A DNA stretch of 64,000 bases from Poindextera sp041691315 (GTDB lineage Bacteria > Pseudomonadota > Alphaproteobacteria > Caulobacterales > Caulobacteraceae). The position numbers and the translations under genes were made by a program. Where the stretch lies: NCBI GenBank assembly GCA_041691315.1, contig JBEPUW010000007.1, positions 46,679 to 110,678 of the forward strand. Direction: 5' to 3'. Of the stretch, positions 43,188-52,698 are shown piece after piece. The notes under the pieces are model-generated. The model had not been told where the DNA came from and did no database searches. It worked only from the letters and a program-made list of their open reading frames with translations. Numbering within the stretch: position 1 is the first letter of the stretch; every line of letters starts with the position of its first letter.

Positions 43188-44258
43188 TCACCGTTCCTCC
43201 AGCGAGGCCAGCCTGGCGGCCTGGTCTTCGGCGATCAGGGGGGCGATGACGTCGTCCAGGGCCTCGCCCTCCATCACCTTGGTGAGGTTGTAGAGGGTCA
43301 GGTTGATGCGATGGTCGGTCACCCGGCCTTGCGGGTAGTTGTAGGTGCGGATGCGCTCGGAGCGGTCGCCGGAGCCGACCTGGGACTTGCGGGAGTCGGC
43401 GCGGGCGGTGTCGAGGGCCTCGCGCTGCTGGTCGTAGAGGCGGGCCTTCAGCACCTTCATGGCCCGGGCGCGGTTCTGGTGCTGCGACTTTTCCGATGAG
43501 GTCACCACGATGCCGCTGGGCAGGTGGGTGATGCGCACGGCGGAATCGGTCTTGTTGACGTGCTGGCCGCCGGAGCCGCTGGCGCGATAGGTGTCGATGC
43601 GCAGGTCGCCGTCGTTGATCTCGATCTCGACGTCCTCCACCTCCGGCAACACCGCGACGGTGGCGGCGGAGGTGTGGATGCGGCCTTGCGCCTCGGTGTC
43701 TGGCACCCGCTGGACGCGGTGGACGCCGCTCTCGAACTTCAGCCGGCCGAAGACCCCGTCGCCATTGATTGAGGCGATGATCTCCTTGTAGCCGCCCATC
43801 TCGCCCTCGGAGACGCTGTCAACCTCAACCTTCCAGCCGCGGCTCTGGGCATAGCGCTGGTACATGCGGAAGAGGTCGCCGGCAAACAGCGCCGCCTCGT
43901 CGCCGCCGGTGCCGGCGCGCACCTCCAGGATGGCCGAGGCGTTCTCGTCCTTGTCCTTCGGCGCCAGGTGCAGCGCCACCTCGCGCTCCAGATCCGGCAG
44001 GCGGGCGTTCAGTTCATCAAATTCCTCGCGGGCGAGCGCGGCCATTTCGGCGTCGTCGCCCTTGGCCATGACGTCCAGGTCAGCGGCCTCGGCCCGGGCG
44101 CGTTCCAGCGCGTTGACGGAATCGACCACCGGCTTGAGCTCGGCGTGCTCCTTGCCCAGGCGCACGATCTCGGCGCCGTCGGCGGCCGCGCCCATTCGCG
44201 CCTCGACCTCGCGGTAGCGATCGAGAACCTGTTCTAGACGGGCCTGGGGCAGCTGCAC
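43188..44258 (-). CDS. prfA: Peptide chain release factor 1
   Basis: The 356-residue class I release factor that reads UAA and UAG and triggers peptide release. The catalytic GGQ is at residues 230-232 in SGSGGQHVNKTDSAVR. The stop-recognition tripeptide is PDT (186-188) in QRVPDTEAQGRIHTSAATV, where E. coli has PAT, so the middle residue differs. The C-terminal SEKSQHQNRARAMKVLKARL and RTYNYPQGRVTDHRI are also typical. prmC follows downstream on the same strand. An RF1 reading UAG makes suppression of the paoB amber codon unlikely without a suppressor. Confidence 0.96.
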   Translation of the reverse strand: MQLPQARLEQVLDRYREVEARMGAAADGAEIVRLGKEHAELKPVVDSVNALERARAEAADLDVMAKGDDAEMAALAREEFDELNARLPDLEREVALHLAPKDKDENASAILEVRAGTGGDEAALFAGDLFRMYQRYAQSRGWKVEVDSVSEGEMGGYKEIIASINGDGVFGRLKFESGVHRVQRVPDTEAQGRIHTSAATVAVLPEVEDVEIEINDGDLRIDTYRASGSGGQHVNKTDSAVRITHLPSGIVVTSSEKSQHQNRARAMKVLKARLYDQQREALDTARADSRKSQVGSGDRSERIRTYNYPQGRVTDHRINLTLYNLTKVMEGEALDDVIAPLIAEDQAARLASLEER

Positions 44259-44301
44259 GGGAAATGGACTTTGAAGGGCTCGCCGCAGTGGGGAGCCAAG
44301 A

Positions 44302-44355
44302 GGTTGGGGGCTGAGTCGCGCCCAACCCTACCCTTCCCCCATCGCGGGGGAAGGG
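44302..44355. terminator. Tandem hairpins upstream of prfA
   Basis: Two adjacent stem-loops: GGTTGGG (44302-44308) with CCCAACC (44321-44327), and CCCTTCCCCC (44331-44340) with GGGGGAAGGG (44346-44355). The second is a perfect 10-base stem with a five-base loop. On the minus strand they follow the small gene at 44372-44668 and could attenuate transcription into prfA; no U-run is present. Confidence 0.5.
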
Positions 44356-44371
44356 CTTTGATGGTCAGCGG

Positions 44372-44668
44372 CTAAGCGCGCGAGCCCTTGAAGGGGAAGG
44401 AGCCGAACGAGCCGGCCTTGACGTTGCCGTTCAGGGTGTCGCCGGCCAGCGTGCCGGTGAACTCGAGCGTCATCGGAAAGGGTTGGGTGACGGAGTTCGA
44501 CCAGGTGACGGTGTCGCCATCCAGCTTGCCGTTGGCGATCGGGCTCGACTGGCCTTGGGCGCCTTGCACGCCGGTCAGCGCGCCGCCGTCATTCTTCAGC
44601 TCCAGCGTCGTGGGCTGATCGCCCATCGGTGAGCTGACTACGATATTCCAGTTGCCGTCTACGGACAT
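44372..44668 (-). CDS. Small beta-rich protein, unknown function
   Basis: A 98-residue protein of repeated beta-strand character: NWNIVVSSPMGDQPTTLELK, GKLDGDTVTWSNSV, MTLEFTGTLAGDTLNG and SFGSFPFKGSRA. No signal peptide, Cys or catalytic motif. I know similar short proteins as uncharacterised singletons in actinobacteria and alphaproteobacteria. GGAGGGA lies five bases before the ATG. It lies between ispG and prfA on the same strand, 76 bases from ispG, so it may belong to that transcription unit. Confidence 0.72.
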   Translation of the reverse strand: MSVDGNWNIVVSSPMGDQPTTLELKNDGGALTGVQGAQGQSSPIANGKLDGDTVTWSNSVTQPFPMTLEFTGTLAGDTLNGNVKAGSFGSFPFKGSRA

Positions 44669-44744
44669 GGGGTCCCTCCGTTGTGGTTGTGGCAAAATCT
44701 AAACAGCGTTTACCTGCAGGGCGCAAGGGCGCCGGGGCGTCACC

Positions 44745-45887
44745 CTATTCGGCGGCCTGCAGCGCCTGGCTGCGTTCCGCCTCGATCTCGGCGGCGCGGG
44801 CCTCGACCAGTTGCACGATGTGGTCGACCATGCCGACGTTCTCCAGCTTGTGGTCCTGACGGCCGGCCAGATAGACCATGCCGGCCCCCTTGCCGCCGCC
44901 CGTGAAGCCGACATCGGTGAACAGGGCCTCGCCGGGGCCGTTGACCACGCAGCCGATGATCGACAGCGACATCGGCGTGGTGACGTGCGCGAGGCGGTCT
45001 TCTAGCAAGCCCACCGTCTCGATAACGTTGAAGCCCTGCCGGGCGCACGAGGGGCAGGCGATGATGTTGACGCCGCGATGGCGCAGGTTGAGCGATTTGA
45101 GAATGTCGAACCCGGCCTTGATCTCCTCGACCGGATCGGCGGCCAACGAGACGCGGATGGTGTCGCCGATGCCGGCCCATAGCAGCGAGCCCATGCCGAT
45201 GGCCGACTTGATGGTGCCCGGCCGGGTCGGCCCGGCCTCGGTCACGCCCAGGTGCAGCGGACAGTCGATGGCCTCCGAGAGCAGCTGGTAGGCGGCGACG
45301 GTCAGAAAGACGTCCGAGGCCTTCACGCTGATCTTGAACTCGTGGAAGTCGTGGTCCTGCAGGATGCGGGCATGGCTGAGCGCGCTCTCGACCATGGCTT
45401 CCGGGCAGGGTTCGCCGTACTTTTCCAGCAGATCGCGCTCCAGCGAGCCGGCATTGACGCCGATGCGCATGGAAAGCCCGTGGTCTCGGGCGGCCTGCAC
45501 CACTTCGCGCACCCGGGCGGCCGAGCCGATATTGCCCGGATTGATGCGCAGGCAGGCGGCGCCGGCCTCGGCCGCCTCGATGGCGCGTTTGTAGTGGAAA
45601 TGGATGTCGGCCACGATCGGCACGTTCGAGGCCTTGACGATGGCCGAGAGCGCCGCGGTCGACTCGACGTCGGGGCAGGAGACCCGCACGATATCGGCGC
45701 CGGCCTCTTCCAGGGCTCGCACCTGGTTGATGGTCGCCTGGGCGTCGGCGGTCAGCGTATTGGTCATTGACTGGACGCTGATCGGCGCGTCGCCACCGAC
45801 TTCGACGGAGCCGACGCGAATCTTGCGGCTGGGGCGGCGTTGGATGGCGCGCCAGGGGCGCACGTGTTCGAGGGATTGTGCGGTCAT
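44745..45887 (-). CDS. ispG: 4-Hydroxy-3-methylbut-2-en-1-yl diphosphate synthase
   Basis: The 380-residue 4Fe-4S enzyme of the MEP pathway that makes HMBPP from MEcPP. Cluster ligands are Cys278 and Cys281 in IIACPSCARQGFNV and Cys313 in IIGCVVNGPGEA, aligning with E. coli positions. The N-terminal TIM barrel shows VGGDAPISVQSMTNTLT and ADIHFHYKRAIEAAE. RINPGNIGS is the diphosphate site. It lies in the ptsP-rodZ-ispG row, transcribed toward prfA. Confidence 0.97.
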   Translation of the reverse strand: MTAQSLEHVRPWRAIQRRPSRKIRVGSVEVGGDAPISVQSMTNTLTADAQATINQVRALEEAGADIVRVSCPDVESTAALSAIVKASNVPIVADIHFHYKRAIEAAEAGAACLRINPGNIGSAARVREVVQAARDHGLSMRIGVNAGSLERDLLEKYGEPCPEAMVESALSHARILQDHDFHEFKISVKASDVFLTVAAYQLLSEAIDCPLHLGVTEAGPTRPGTIKSAIGMGSLLWAGIGDTIRVSLAADPVEEIKAGFDILKSLNLRHRGVNIIACPSCARQGFNVIETVGLLEDRLAHVTTPMSLSIIGCVVNGPGEALFTDVGFTGGGKGAGMVYLAGRQDHKLENVGMVDHIVQLVEARAAEIEAERSQALQAAE

Positions 45888-45945
45888 GACGCTCTAGAAA
45901 TAGGCCATTTCGACGGCTGGCCCAAGCCCGGTCACAAAAGTTTCG

Positions 45946-46926
45946 TCAGGGCTTGGTTGCGTCCGCCAGGCTGGACAGCGAAGCGGTGGCGGCGGGAAGC
46001 GGCCCCTTCAACGCCCGGCCGACGAAGACGCTGACGGTGGCGGGATTGGACACCTCGACGCTCAGACCCTGCACGGTCGCCGCCCCATAGGCCTCGCCGG
46101 TTTCCAGCTGACGGGCGAAATAGACCGAGCCGTCGGCGCCGCGGACGACCACCGAGGTGGGCTTGCTGGCCTGCAGAATCACCAGCGCGCTGGCGGCCGG
46201 CGCGCCGTAGATTGGGCCTTTGGCGGCGAACGGCGTGCCGATGGCCGGGGCCGGTGTGACGATCGGGGGCGCGGCCGATGTCGGCGCCCCGGCCGTCGTA
46301 TTCAGCCCGGGTGTCACATAGGGGTCAGGCGTCGTCGATTCGGTCGGCGGCGGCAGCGGCGCGCCCAGCGACACCGGACCCGTCGGCGGCTTGGACGAAT
46401 TCACCAGCCTGGCCTGGGCGGCCGGCGTTGCATGGGCCGCGGCGGCGGGGCGGTTCATCACGTGCTGGGCGATGTTCCAGATCACGATGGCGGCGATGAC
46501 CAGGAGGCCCAGAACGATGACCATGCTGAAGTTCGGATCGCGTTCGCGGTCGACGCCCACCGGCGCGGCGCGCACCGGGTCACGGTCGGGGGCTTCGAGC
46601 TTGTAGCGCTGGGCGGCCTCTTCCGGGTCGAGCCCGAGCGCGCCGGCATAGGCGCGGACATAGCCGATCGCGAAGGGCCGCGACGGCAGCTCGTCCAGCC
46701 GCATCGCCTCGATCGCGGCCAGATATTGCGGCCGGATTCGGGTGGCGAGCGATAGATGTTCAAGGTCCTGGCCGCGGGCCTCGCGCCGGATACGGAAGGC
46801 CGCGCCGAGACTCTCGGCGGTCTCCAGCGAATCACCGGCTCGACCGGCATCAGCCGCTTGCCCGGGCGACAGGTCGAACCCTGGAGTCATTAGGCCAGCA
46901 TCTACCGGCATGACGCGTTCATCCAA
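45946..46926 (-). CDS. rodZ: RodZ-like cell-shape protein
   Basis: A 326-residue bitopic membrane protein. Residues 38-108 form the cytoplasmic Xre-type HTH (GAAFRIRREARGQDLEHLSL and IRPQYLAAIEAMRLDELPS), which in RodZ contacts the MreB filament. A single span lies at about 132-152 (MVIVLGLLVIAAIVIWNIAQ). After a Pro/Thr/Ala-rich periplasmic linker comes the DUF4115 beta domain (about 245-315), with PTSVVVRGADGSVYFARQLE and AVEVSNPATVSVFVGRAL-like strands. Position next to ispG matches many alphaproteobacteria. Confidence 0.88.
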   Translation of the reverse strand: MDERVMPVDAGLMTPGFDLSPGQAADAGRAGDSLETAESLGAAFRIRREARGQDLEHLSLATRIRPQYLAAIEAMRLDELPSRPFAIGYVRAYAGALGLDPEEAAQRYKLEAPDRDPVRAAPVGVDRERDPNFSMVIVLGLLVIAAIVIWNIAQHVMNRPAAAAHATPAAQARLVNSSKPPTGPVSLGAPLPPPTESTTPDPYVTPGLNTTAGAPTSAAPPIVTPAPAIGTPFAAKGPIYGAPAASALVILQASKPTSVVVRGADGSVYFARQLETGEAYGAATVQGLSVEVSNPATVSVFVGRALKGPLPAATASLSSLADATKP

Positions 46927-47021
46927 GATAGACAGGCATTTGACATGACGATTGACTGCGCCCCGACTCGCAAATCAGCACCTGTGGATAACTATCGGGA
47001 TTCAGCACGAATCTCAAGTAG

Positions 47022-49289
47022 TTATATGACCACCGACAACTTTCGGGCCAAGGTTTCGACCTGGCTGCGAACGGACCCTTCGGTGCCTTTCAACAGGCCG
47101 TCGACGCCGCGGCGCGCGGCTTCGCGGTCGCAGGACAAGACCATCTGTTTGACGGGGCCGATCCCGCCTGGCGGCATCGACAACTGATCATAACCGAGCG
47201 CGATCAGGGCGAAAGCCTCGATCGGCCGCCCGGCCATTTCGCCGCAGACCGAAACCGGCGTTCCGCTCTCGGCGCAGGCGTCCTGGATGGACTTCAGCGC
47301 ACGGAGCGCCGGCGGCGACAGCGGATCGTAGCGATCGGCCACCCGGGGATTGCCGCGATCGGCGGCGAACATGTACTGCATCAGGTCATTGGTGCCGATG
47401 GAGACGAAGTCGGTCATCGGCAGCAGCGCGTCCAGGTGCCAGATCAGCGCCGGCGCCTCGATCATCGCCCCGACGCGCAGCTGGCTGGGCGCCGGGCGTC
47501 CGCGGCGTTCGGCCCAGGCGACCTCGACATCGACCATGGCGCGCGCGGCGCGGAACTCCTCGACGCTGGCCACCAGCGGGAACATCACGCGCAGCTCGCG
47601 GCCGCGGGTGGCGGCGATCAGAGCGCGCAACTGCATCCTGAGCAGCGCCGGGCGGTCGAGCCCCATGCGGATGGCGCGCCAGCCCAGCGCCGGGTTGTCC
47701 TCCCGCTCGGCCTCCAGATAGGGCAGGATCTTGTCGCCGCCGAGATCCAGCGTCCGGAAGGTCACCGGCAAGCCGTTCGCCGCCTCAAGCACCCGCGTAT
47801 AGAGATGGGTCTGTTCTCTCAAGCGCGGCAACTCCTCGGCGACCATGAACTGGAACTCGGTGCGAAAGAGGCCGATGCCCTCGGCCCCGGTCTCGGCCAG
47901 TATGTCCAGGTCGACCGCCAGGCCGGCGTTCATCAGCAGCGAGATCTTCGCCCCGTCGCGGGTGAAGGCGGGGGTGTCGCGCAGGCGGGCGAATTCGGCG
48001 CGCCGCTGGTCGCGCACCGCCATCCGCGCCTTCAGCGCCTCCACCACGTCGAGCCTCGGCCGCAGATAGGCCTCGCCGCTCTCGGCGTCGACGATCACCG
48101 GGTCGCCCTGGTTGACCCGGTCGCGCAGGCCGGAGAGCCGGCCGACACAGGGGATTTCCAGGGCCCGGGCGACGATGCCGGCGTGGCTGGCCACCGAGCC
48201 CTCTTCCAGCAGGATGCCCTTCAGTCGGCCGCGGTCGTATTCGAGGATGTCGGCCGGCCCCAGATTGCGCGCGATCAGAATGGCGTTATCGGGCAGCTCC
48301 TGGTGCACCCGGCCGCCGTCGCCGGAGAGGTGGCGCAACAGCCGGTCGTTGAGGTCCTCAAGGTCGTGCAGCCGTTCGCGCAGATAGGGGTCGCGGGCCT
48401 GGCCGACGGTGGCGCGATGCTCCGAGCGCACCCGCTCGACCGCCGCCTCGGCCGTCAGGCCCGAGCGCACCGCCTCCTCCAGCGAACGGTTCCAGCCGCG
48501 GCTGTGGGCGAACATGCGGTAGGTCTCGATCACCTCGAACGAGGCGCCGACCAGGCCGTGCTGGCCGTCCATCATCTCGTCGATCTGGGTCTGCAGCGCG
48601 GCGACGGCGTGCTTCAGCCGGGCTTCCTCGGCGGTGGCGTCGTCGGAGAGCAGCTGTTCGCGCGGCACCGGGGCCTCGTGCAGCACCGCAACGCCATAGG
48701 CCAGGCCCTCGGCGAAGCGGACGCCCTTCAGGCGCTCCGGCTTGTGCGGCGCGATCTCGACGTCCTTCAGCGCCCCTTCGGCCAGCCGCTCGCCGCCGGC
48801 GACCATCTCGGCCAACACCATGGCGATGATCTGCAGGTCCTCGACCTCGTCGTCGCCATAGGTGCGCTCGGTGCGGTTCTGCACCACCAGCACACCGATG
48901 GTGCGACCGCCGCGCAACAGCGGCACGCCGAGGAAGGCGTGGTACGGGTCTTCGCCCGTCTCCGGCCGATAGGAAAAGGCGGGATGGTTGGGCGCGTCCG
49001 ACAGGTTGAGCGGCCGGCCGAGCTTGACGATTTCGCCGACCAGCCCGACGCCGGGCGCGAGCCGGGTGACGTGCACCGCCTCGCGGCTCAGGCCCTCCGT
49101 GGCGAACAGCTCCAGATCGCCGGACCCGCGCCGCAGATAGAGCGAGCAGACCTCGGCGACCATCGAGCGCGCGATCGTGCGCACGGCCATGTCCAGCCGG
49201 GCCTGGACAGGCCCGCCGCTCTCCATGGCTTCGCGAATCTGCCGAAGCAGGCTGCGCGGTCCGCGTATGGCCGGCCCCGGCATGGGCAT
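47022..49289 (-). CDS. ptsP: Enzyme I of the nitrogen phosphotransferase system
   Basis: A 755-residue PEP-dependent protein kinase that starts the PTS-Ntr phosphorelay. Residues 25-170 form a GAF domain (EIVKLGRPLNLSDAPNHPAF, LGVPLLRGGRTIGVLVVQNR), which senses glutamine in relatives. The phosphorylated His is His369 in EGSVASHAGIVARALEIPCV. The PEP-binding barrel shows GIGLFRTEFQFM, FRTLDLGGDKILPYL and the C-terminal active site VSVCGEMAGRP. Phosphate normally goes to NPr and then EIIA-Ntr; those genes are not in this window. Confidence 0.95.
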   Translation of the reverse strand: MPMPGPAIRGPRSLLRQIREAMESGGPVQARLDMAVRTIARSMVAEVCSLYLRRGSGDLELFATEGLSREAVHVTRLAPGVGLVGEIVKLGRPLNLSDAPNHPAFSYRPETGEDPYHAFLGVPLLRGGRTIGVLVVQNRTERTYGDDEVEDLQIIAMVLAEMVAGGERLAEGALKDVEIAPHKPERLKGVRFAEGLAYGVAVLHEAPVPREQLLSDDATAEEARLKHAVAALQTQIDEMMDGQHGLVGASFEVIETYRMFAHSRGWNRSLEEAVRSGLTAEAAVERVRSEHRATVGQARDPYLRERLHDLEDLNDRLLRHLSGDGGRVHQELPDNAILIARNLGPADILEYDRGRLKGILLEEGSVASHAGIVARALEIPCVGRLSGLRDRVNQGDPVIVDAESGEAYLRPRLDVVEALKARMAVRDQRRAEFARLRDTPAFTRDGAKISLLMNAGLAVDLDILAETGAEGIGLFRTEFQFMVAEELPRLREQTHLYTRVLEAANGLPVTFRTLDLGGDKILPYLEAEREDNPALGWRAIRMGLDRPALLRMQLRALIAATRGRELRVMFPLVASVEEFRAARAMVDVEVAWAERRGRPAPSQLRVGAMIEAPALIWHLDALLPMTDFVSIGTNDLMQYMFAADRGNPRVADRYDPLSPPALRALKSIQDACAESGTPVSVCGEMAGRPIEAFALIALGYDQLSMPPGGIGPVKQMVLSCDREAARRGVDGLLKGTEGSVRSQVETLARKLSVVI

Positions 49290-49507
49290 GCGGCGCTGAT
49301 CTCCCCTATTCCGGGCGTCTCCCTATCAGGCCTACCTAACGGAATGGCGACGAAGCGGCAATTTGGCCGACATGTTCACACGCCGAATTGCAAAAGCGCC
49401 TCGGTTTTCGGCAGCTGCGATCAGGTCGGAAGTGGTTTCCGCTGGACGCCCTTCGCCTCGGCCCTCAAACATTCAAAAAAAGAGCAACGACCTTGGGGAG
49501 GGCGTGA

Positions 49508-51325
49508 ATGGGCCGGCGGTGGGGATTGTTCGCGCTGGGCTGGGCGCTGGTGCTGGCCGGCGGCCTGATCGCCAGCCTGGTGCAGACCTCGGGCGGCGTG
49601 AAGATCCAGGACATCCGCTTTCCGGGCGAGGGAACGACGCAGTTCTCCGCTCTGCTCTATTTGCCCGCGACGGCGAGCGCGCAGCATCCGGCCCCCGCCG
49701 TCCTGGTCAGCCACGGCTTCATCAACACCCGCGAGATGCAAAGTCCCTTCGCCATCGAACTGGCCCGGCGCGGCTTCGTGGTCATGGCCATGGACATGGC
49801 CGGCCATGGGTTTTCCGGCGGCGCGCTCGGTCAGCAGGGCTTCGGCGGGCCGGCGGCGCTCGGCGATCTGCGCGCCCTGCCCTACGTCGACAAATCCAAC
49901 ATCGGGCTTGAGGGCCACAGCCTGGGCGGCGCGCCGGTGGTCAACGCCGCCCTGGCCTATCCCGACGGCTACAAGTCGATCGTGCTGGAGGGCTCGACCA
50001 CCGGCGTGCTGGGCCAGCCCGGCGAGGGCTCAACGAGCTTCCCGCACAATCTCGAAGTGGTCATGGGCCAGTACGACGAGTTCGCGCCGCTAATGTGGCA
50101 GGTGGCCAAGGGCTCTGACGTTGGCCGCTCGGCGCGGCTGATGAAGATGTTCGGAACCACCGCCCCTGTCGTCCCCGGCCAGCTCTACGGCAATATCGCC
50201 GCGGGCACGGCGCGGATGTTGGTCAATCCGCCGGTCGACCATCCGCAGGAGCATTTCAGCACGGCCGGCGTGGCAGCGGCGGTGGACTGGTTCCAGCGGA
50301 CCCTGCAGGGGGCGGCCTCGCCGAAGCCGCCGGGCGAGCAGATCTGGTTCGGCAAGGAGATCGGCACCCTGATCGGCTTCATCGGGGGCGTCGTGCTGAT
50401 GCTGGGAACCTTCCAGCTGCTGGTCCCGTCGCGGCTGTTCGCGACGCTGGGGCAGGCGCCACAGCCGTCGATGAGCCATCGCGGGGGCCGCTGGTGGCTG
50501 GCCTTCGTGATCACCACCGCCCTGCCGGCGGTGACCTTCTATCCGCTGATGAAAATCGCGCCGGTGGTCTTCTTCGCGCCTTTCGCCCTGACCGGCAGCC
50601 TGCCGTTCGGCCTGACCACCTTTTCCGAGCAGATCACCAACCAGCTGGCGGTCTGGGCGGTGCTGACCGGCCTGATCGGCTGGCTGCTGTCATTTGTGCT
50701 GCGCAGCGGCAAGCCGGCCTTCGCGCCGCGCTGGTCCGAGGCCTGGAGCGCCGCCATGGCCAGTGTCGGCGTCGCCTATCTGGCGCTGGTCGTTGTCGAT
50801 CTGTTGTTCAAGGTGGATTTCCGTTTCTGGGTGCTTGGCCTGAAGCCGTTCGACGCCCGCCACTTCGCCTATTTTGTCATCTACCTACCGTTCTTCACGG
50901 TCTTCTTCCTGCTCTCCCTGCGGGCCTTCTGCGCCAGCCTGCCGGTCAAGGGCGAAGGCGAGGCCGCGGCGCTGATCTTTGGCGCGCTGGCCATGGGGCT
51001 GGGTTTTTCGGTGATGCTGCTGGCCCAGTATCTGAACATGCGCGCGACCGGGCTTTTGCTGACCCCGGGCGAGCCGCTCAACACCATCATCGCCTTCCAG
51101 TTCGTGCCGCTGCTGGCGGTGATCGGCATCATCGCCGCCTTCACCTACCGGCGCACCGGCGACTATGCGGTGGGCGCCTTCATCTGCGCCCTCTTCATCA
51201 CCTGGTACATCGTCGCCGGGACGGCGGTCTTTCCAGCCAGCGCCAATGCGCTGGGCCCACCGCGCGGAGCGGCCAAGCCGGCGGCCGCGGGCCCGGCTTC
51301 GAGCGCGCCGAAGCCGGCCGCCTAG
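49508..51325 (+). CDS. Alpha/beta hydrolase fused to multi-span membrane domain
   Basis: A 605-residue membrane protein. An N-terminal anchor (LFALGWALVLAGGLIASLVQ) is followed by an alpha/beta hydrolase domain facing outside: VLVSHGFINTREMQSPFAIE, MAMDMAGHGFSGG, and the nucleophile elbow GLEGHSLGGAPVVNAALAY with Ser. HPQEHFSTAGVAAA probably supplies the His. From about residue 295 there are roughly eight to nine membrane spans (LIGFIGGVVLMLGTFQLLV, FAYFVIYLPFFTVFFLLSLR, and on). A Pro/Ala-rich tail ends it. Related two-part proteins occur in other bacteria, function unknown. GGGGAGGGCGTGA precedes the ATG. It separates ptsP from lysC. Confidence 0.75.
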   Translation: MGRRWGLFALGWALVLAGGLIASLVQTSGGVKIQDIRFPGEGTTQFSALLYLPATASAQHPAPAVLVSHGFINTREMQSPFAIELARRGFVVMAMDMAGHGFSGGALGQQGFGGPAALGDLRALPYVDKSNIGLEGHSLGGAPVVNAALAYPDGYKSIVLEGSTTGVLGQPGEGSTSFPHNLEVVMGQYDEFAPLMWQVAKGSDVGRSARLMKMFGTTAPVVPGQLYGNIAAGTARMLVNPPVDHPQEHFSTAGVAAAVDWFQRTLQGAASPKPPGEQIWFGKEIGTLIGFIGGVVLMLGTFQLLVPSRLFATLGQAPQPSMSHRGGRWWLAFVITTALPAVTFYPLMKIAPVVFFAPFALTGSLPFGLTTFSEQITNQLAVWAVLTGLIGWLLSFVLRSGKPAFAPRWSEAWSAAMASVGVAYLALVVVDLLFKVDFRFWVLGLKPFDARHFAYFVIYLPFFTVFFLLSLRAFCASLPVKGEGEAAALIFGALAMGLGFSVMLLAQYLNMRATGLLLTPGEPLNTIIAFQFVPLLAVIGIIAAFTYRRTGDYAVGAFICALFITWYIVAGTAVFPASANALGPPRGAAKPAAAGPASSAPKPAA

Positions 51326-51328
51326 GTC

Positions 51329-52579
51329 TTAGATCTGATCCAGCCCGTAGGCCGCGTGCAGGGCGCGCACGGCCAGTTCGGTATAGGCCGCGTCGATCAG
51401 CACGCTGATCTTGATCTCCGAGGTGGAGATCACCTGGATGTTGACGCCGCGCTCGGCCAGGGCGCCGAACATGGTCTTGGCGACCCCGGCGTGGCTGCGC
51501 ATGCCGACCCCGATCACCGAGACCTTGGAGACGTCCTCGTTCACCGCCATGTCCTCGAAGCCGATCTCGGCTTGCGCCGCCTTGACGATTTCGATGGCGC
51601 GCGCGGCGTCGCGCTTGCCGACAGTGAATTCCATGTTGGCGGAATCACCATGCCGGGCGCGCGACTGGACGATCATGTCGACGTTGAGATTGGCGTCGGC
51701 CAGCCGCGAGAAGATCTGCGACGAGACGCCCGGATGGTCGGGCAGACCGAAGAGGCTGATCTTGGCCTCATCGCGGCTGTAGGCGACCCCGCTGACGATG
51801 CGTTTTTCCACGATCTCCTCCTCGTCGCAGACGATGGTGCCCTGCCCCTGGTCTTCGCCGGGCTCGACGAAGCTGGAGAGCACCCTAAGCGGCACGCGCT
51901 CGGCCATGGCAAGCTCGACGGAACGGCTCTGCAGCACCTTTGCGCCCAGCGAAGCCATTTCCAGCATCTCTTCGTAGCTGATCCGCTCCAGCCGCCGGGC
52001 GCGCTCCTCGATGCGCGGGTCGGTGGTGTAGACCCCATCCACGTCGGTGTAGATGTTGCACATGGCCGGCTGCAGCGCCGCCGCCACCGCCACCGCCGAG
52101 AGGTCGCCGGCGCCGCGGCCGAGCGTGGAGAGCCGCCCGTCCTGGTCGATGCCCTGGAACCCGGCGATGACCGGGATTTCGCCCTTGCCCATGGCGGCCA
52201 GCAGTTTTTCCGGGTGGACCTCCTGGATCCGCGCCCGGCCGTGGGCGTCGTCGGTGACGATCGGAATTTGCCAGGCTAGCCAGGAGCGGGCGAAATACCC
52301 CATGTTGCGCAGGGTCATGGCCAGCAAGCCGGCGGAGACCTGTTCGCCCGACGCCACCACGACGTCGTACTCGTCGTCGGATGACGGCACGCCGGCCGCC
52401 GCGGCGCCGGCGCCGTCGGTCCAGGCCACCAGTTCATTGGTCCGGCCGGCCATGGCCGAGACCACGACGGCGACCTCGCGACCGGCGTCGACCTGCGCCG
52501 CCACCAGCCGCGCCACCCGGCGGATGCGCTCCAGATCGGCCACCGAGGTGCCGCCGAATTTCATCACCAGCCGGGACAA
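51329..52579 (-). CDS. lysC: Aspartate kinase
   Basis: A 416-residue aspartokinase that starts lysine, threonine and methionine synthesis. LVMKFGGTSVADLERIRRVA is the phosphate-binding N-terminus, AVVVSAMAGRTNELV, VVASGEQVSAGLLA and VYTTDPRIEERAR the catalytic domain, and two ACT domains follow (about 265-410), with SLFGLPDHPGVSSQIFSRL and VSVIGVGMRSHAGVAKTMF, the allosteric sites. The usual MSRLVMKFGG start corresponds to TTG at 52579, which has GGAG eight bases ahead; the frame reads five codons further. Its upstream side faces the toxin-antitoxin module. Confidence 0.93.
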   Translation of the reverse strand: MSRLVMKFGGTSVADLERIRRVARLVAAQVDAGREVAVVVSAMAGRTNELVAWTDGAGAAAAGVPSSDDEYDVVVASGEQVSAGLLAMTLRNMGYFARSWLAWQIPIVTDDAHGRARIQEVHPEKLLAAMGKGEIPVIAGFQGIDQDGRLSTLGRGAGDLSAVAVAAALQPAMCNIYTDVDGVYTTDPRIEERARRLERISYEEMLEMASLGAKVLQSRSVELAMAERVPLRVLSSFVEPGEDQGQGTIVCDEEEIVEKRIVSGVAYSRDEAKISLFGLPDHPGVSSQIFSRLADANLNVDMIVQSRARHGDSANMEFTVGKRDAARAIEIVKAAQAEIGFEDMAVNEDVSKVSVIGVGMRSHAGVAKTMFGALAERGVNIQVISTSEIKISVLIDAAYTELAVRALHAAYGLDQI

Positions 52580-52698
52580 GACAAGCCGCTCCAAAAATGA
52601 GGCGCCCTTCTAGCGACGAGGACCGGGCGGATCAATCGGAGGGCTTGACGGAACTTCGCTCACAAACTACCTACCTGACTATCATGCGGGAGTTTGGA

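Noticed and set aside
47436..49568. A 710-residue ORF opposite ptsP
   Set aside because: Shadow of ptsP; no domain signature and no plausible start.
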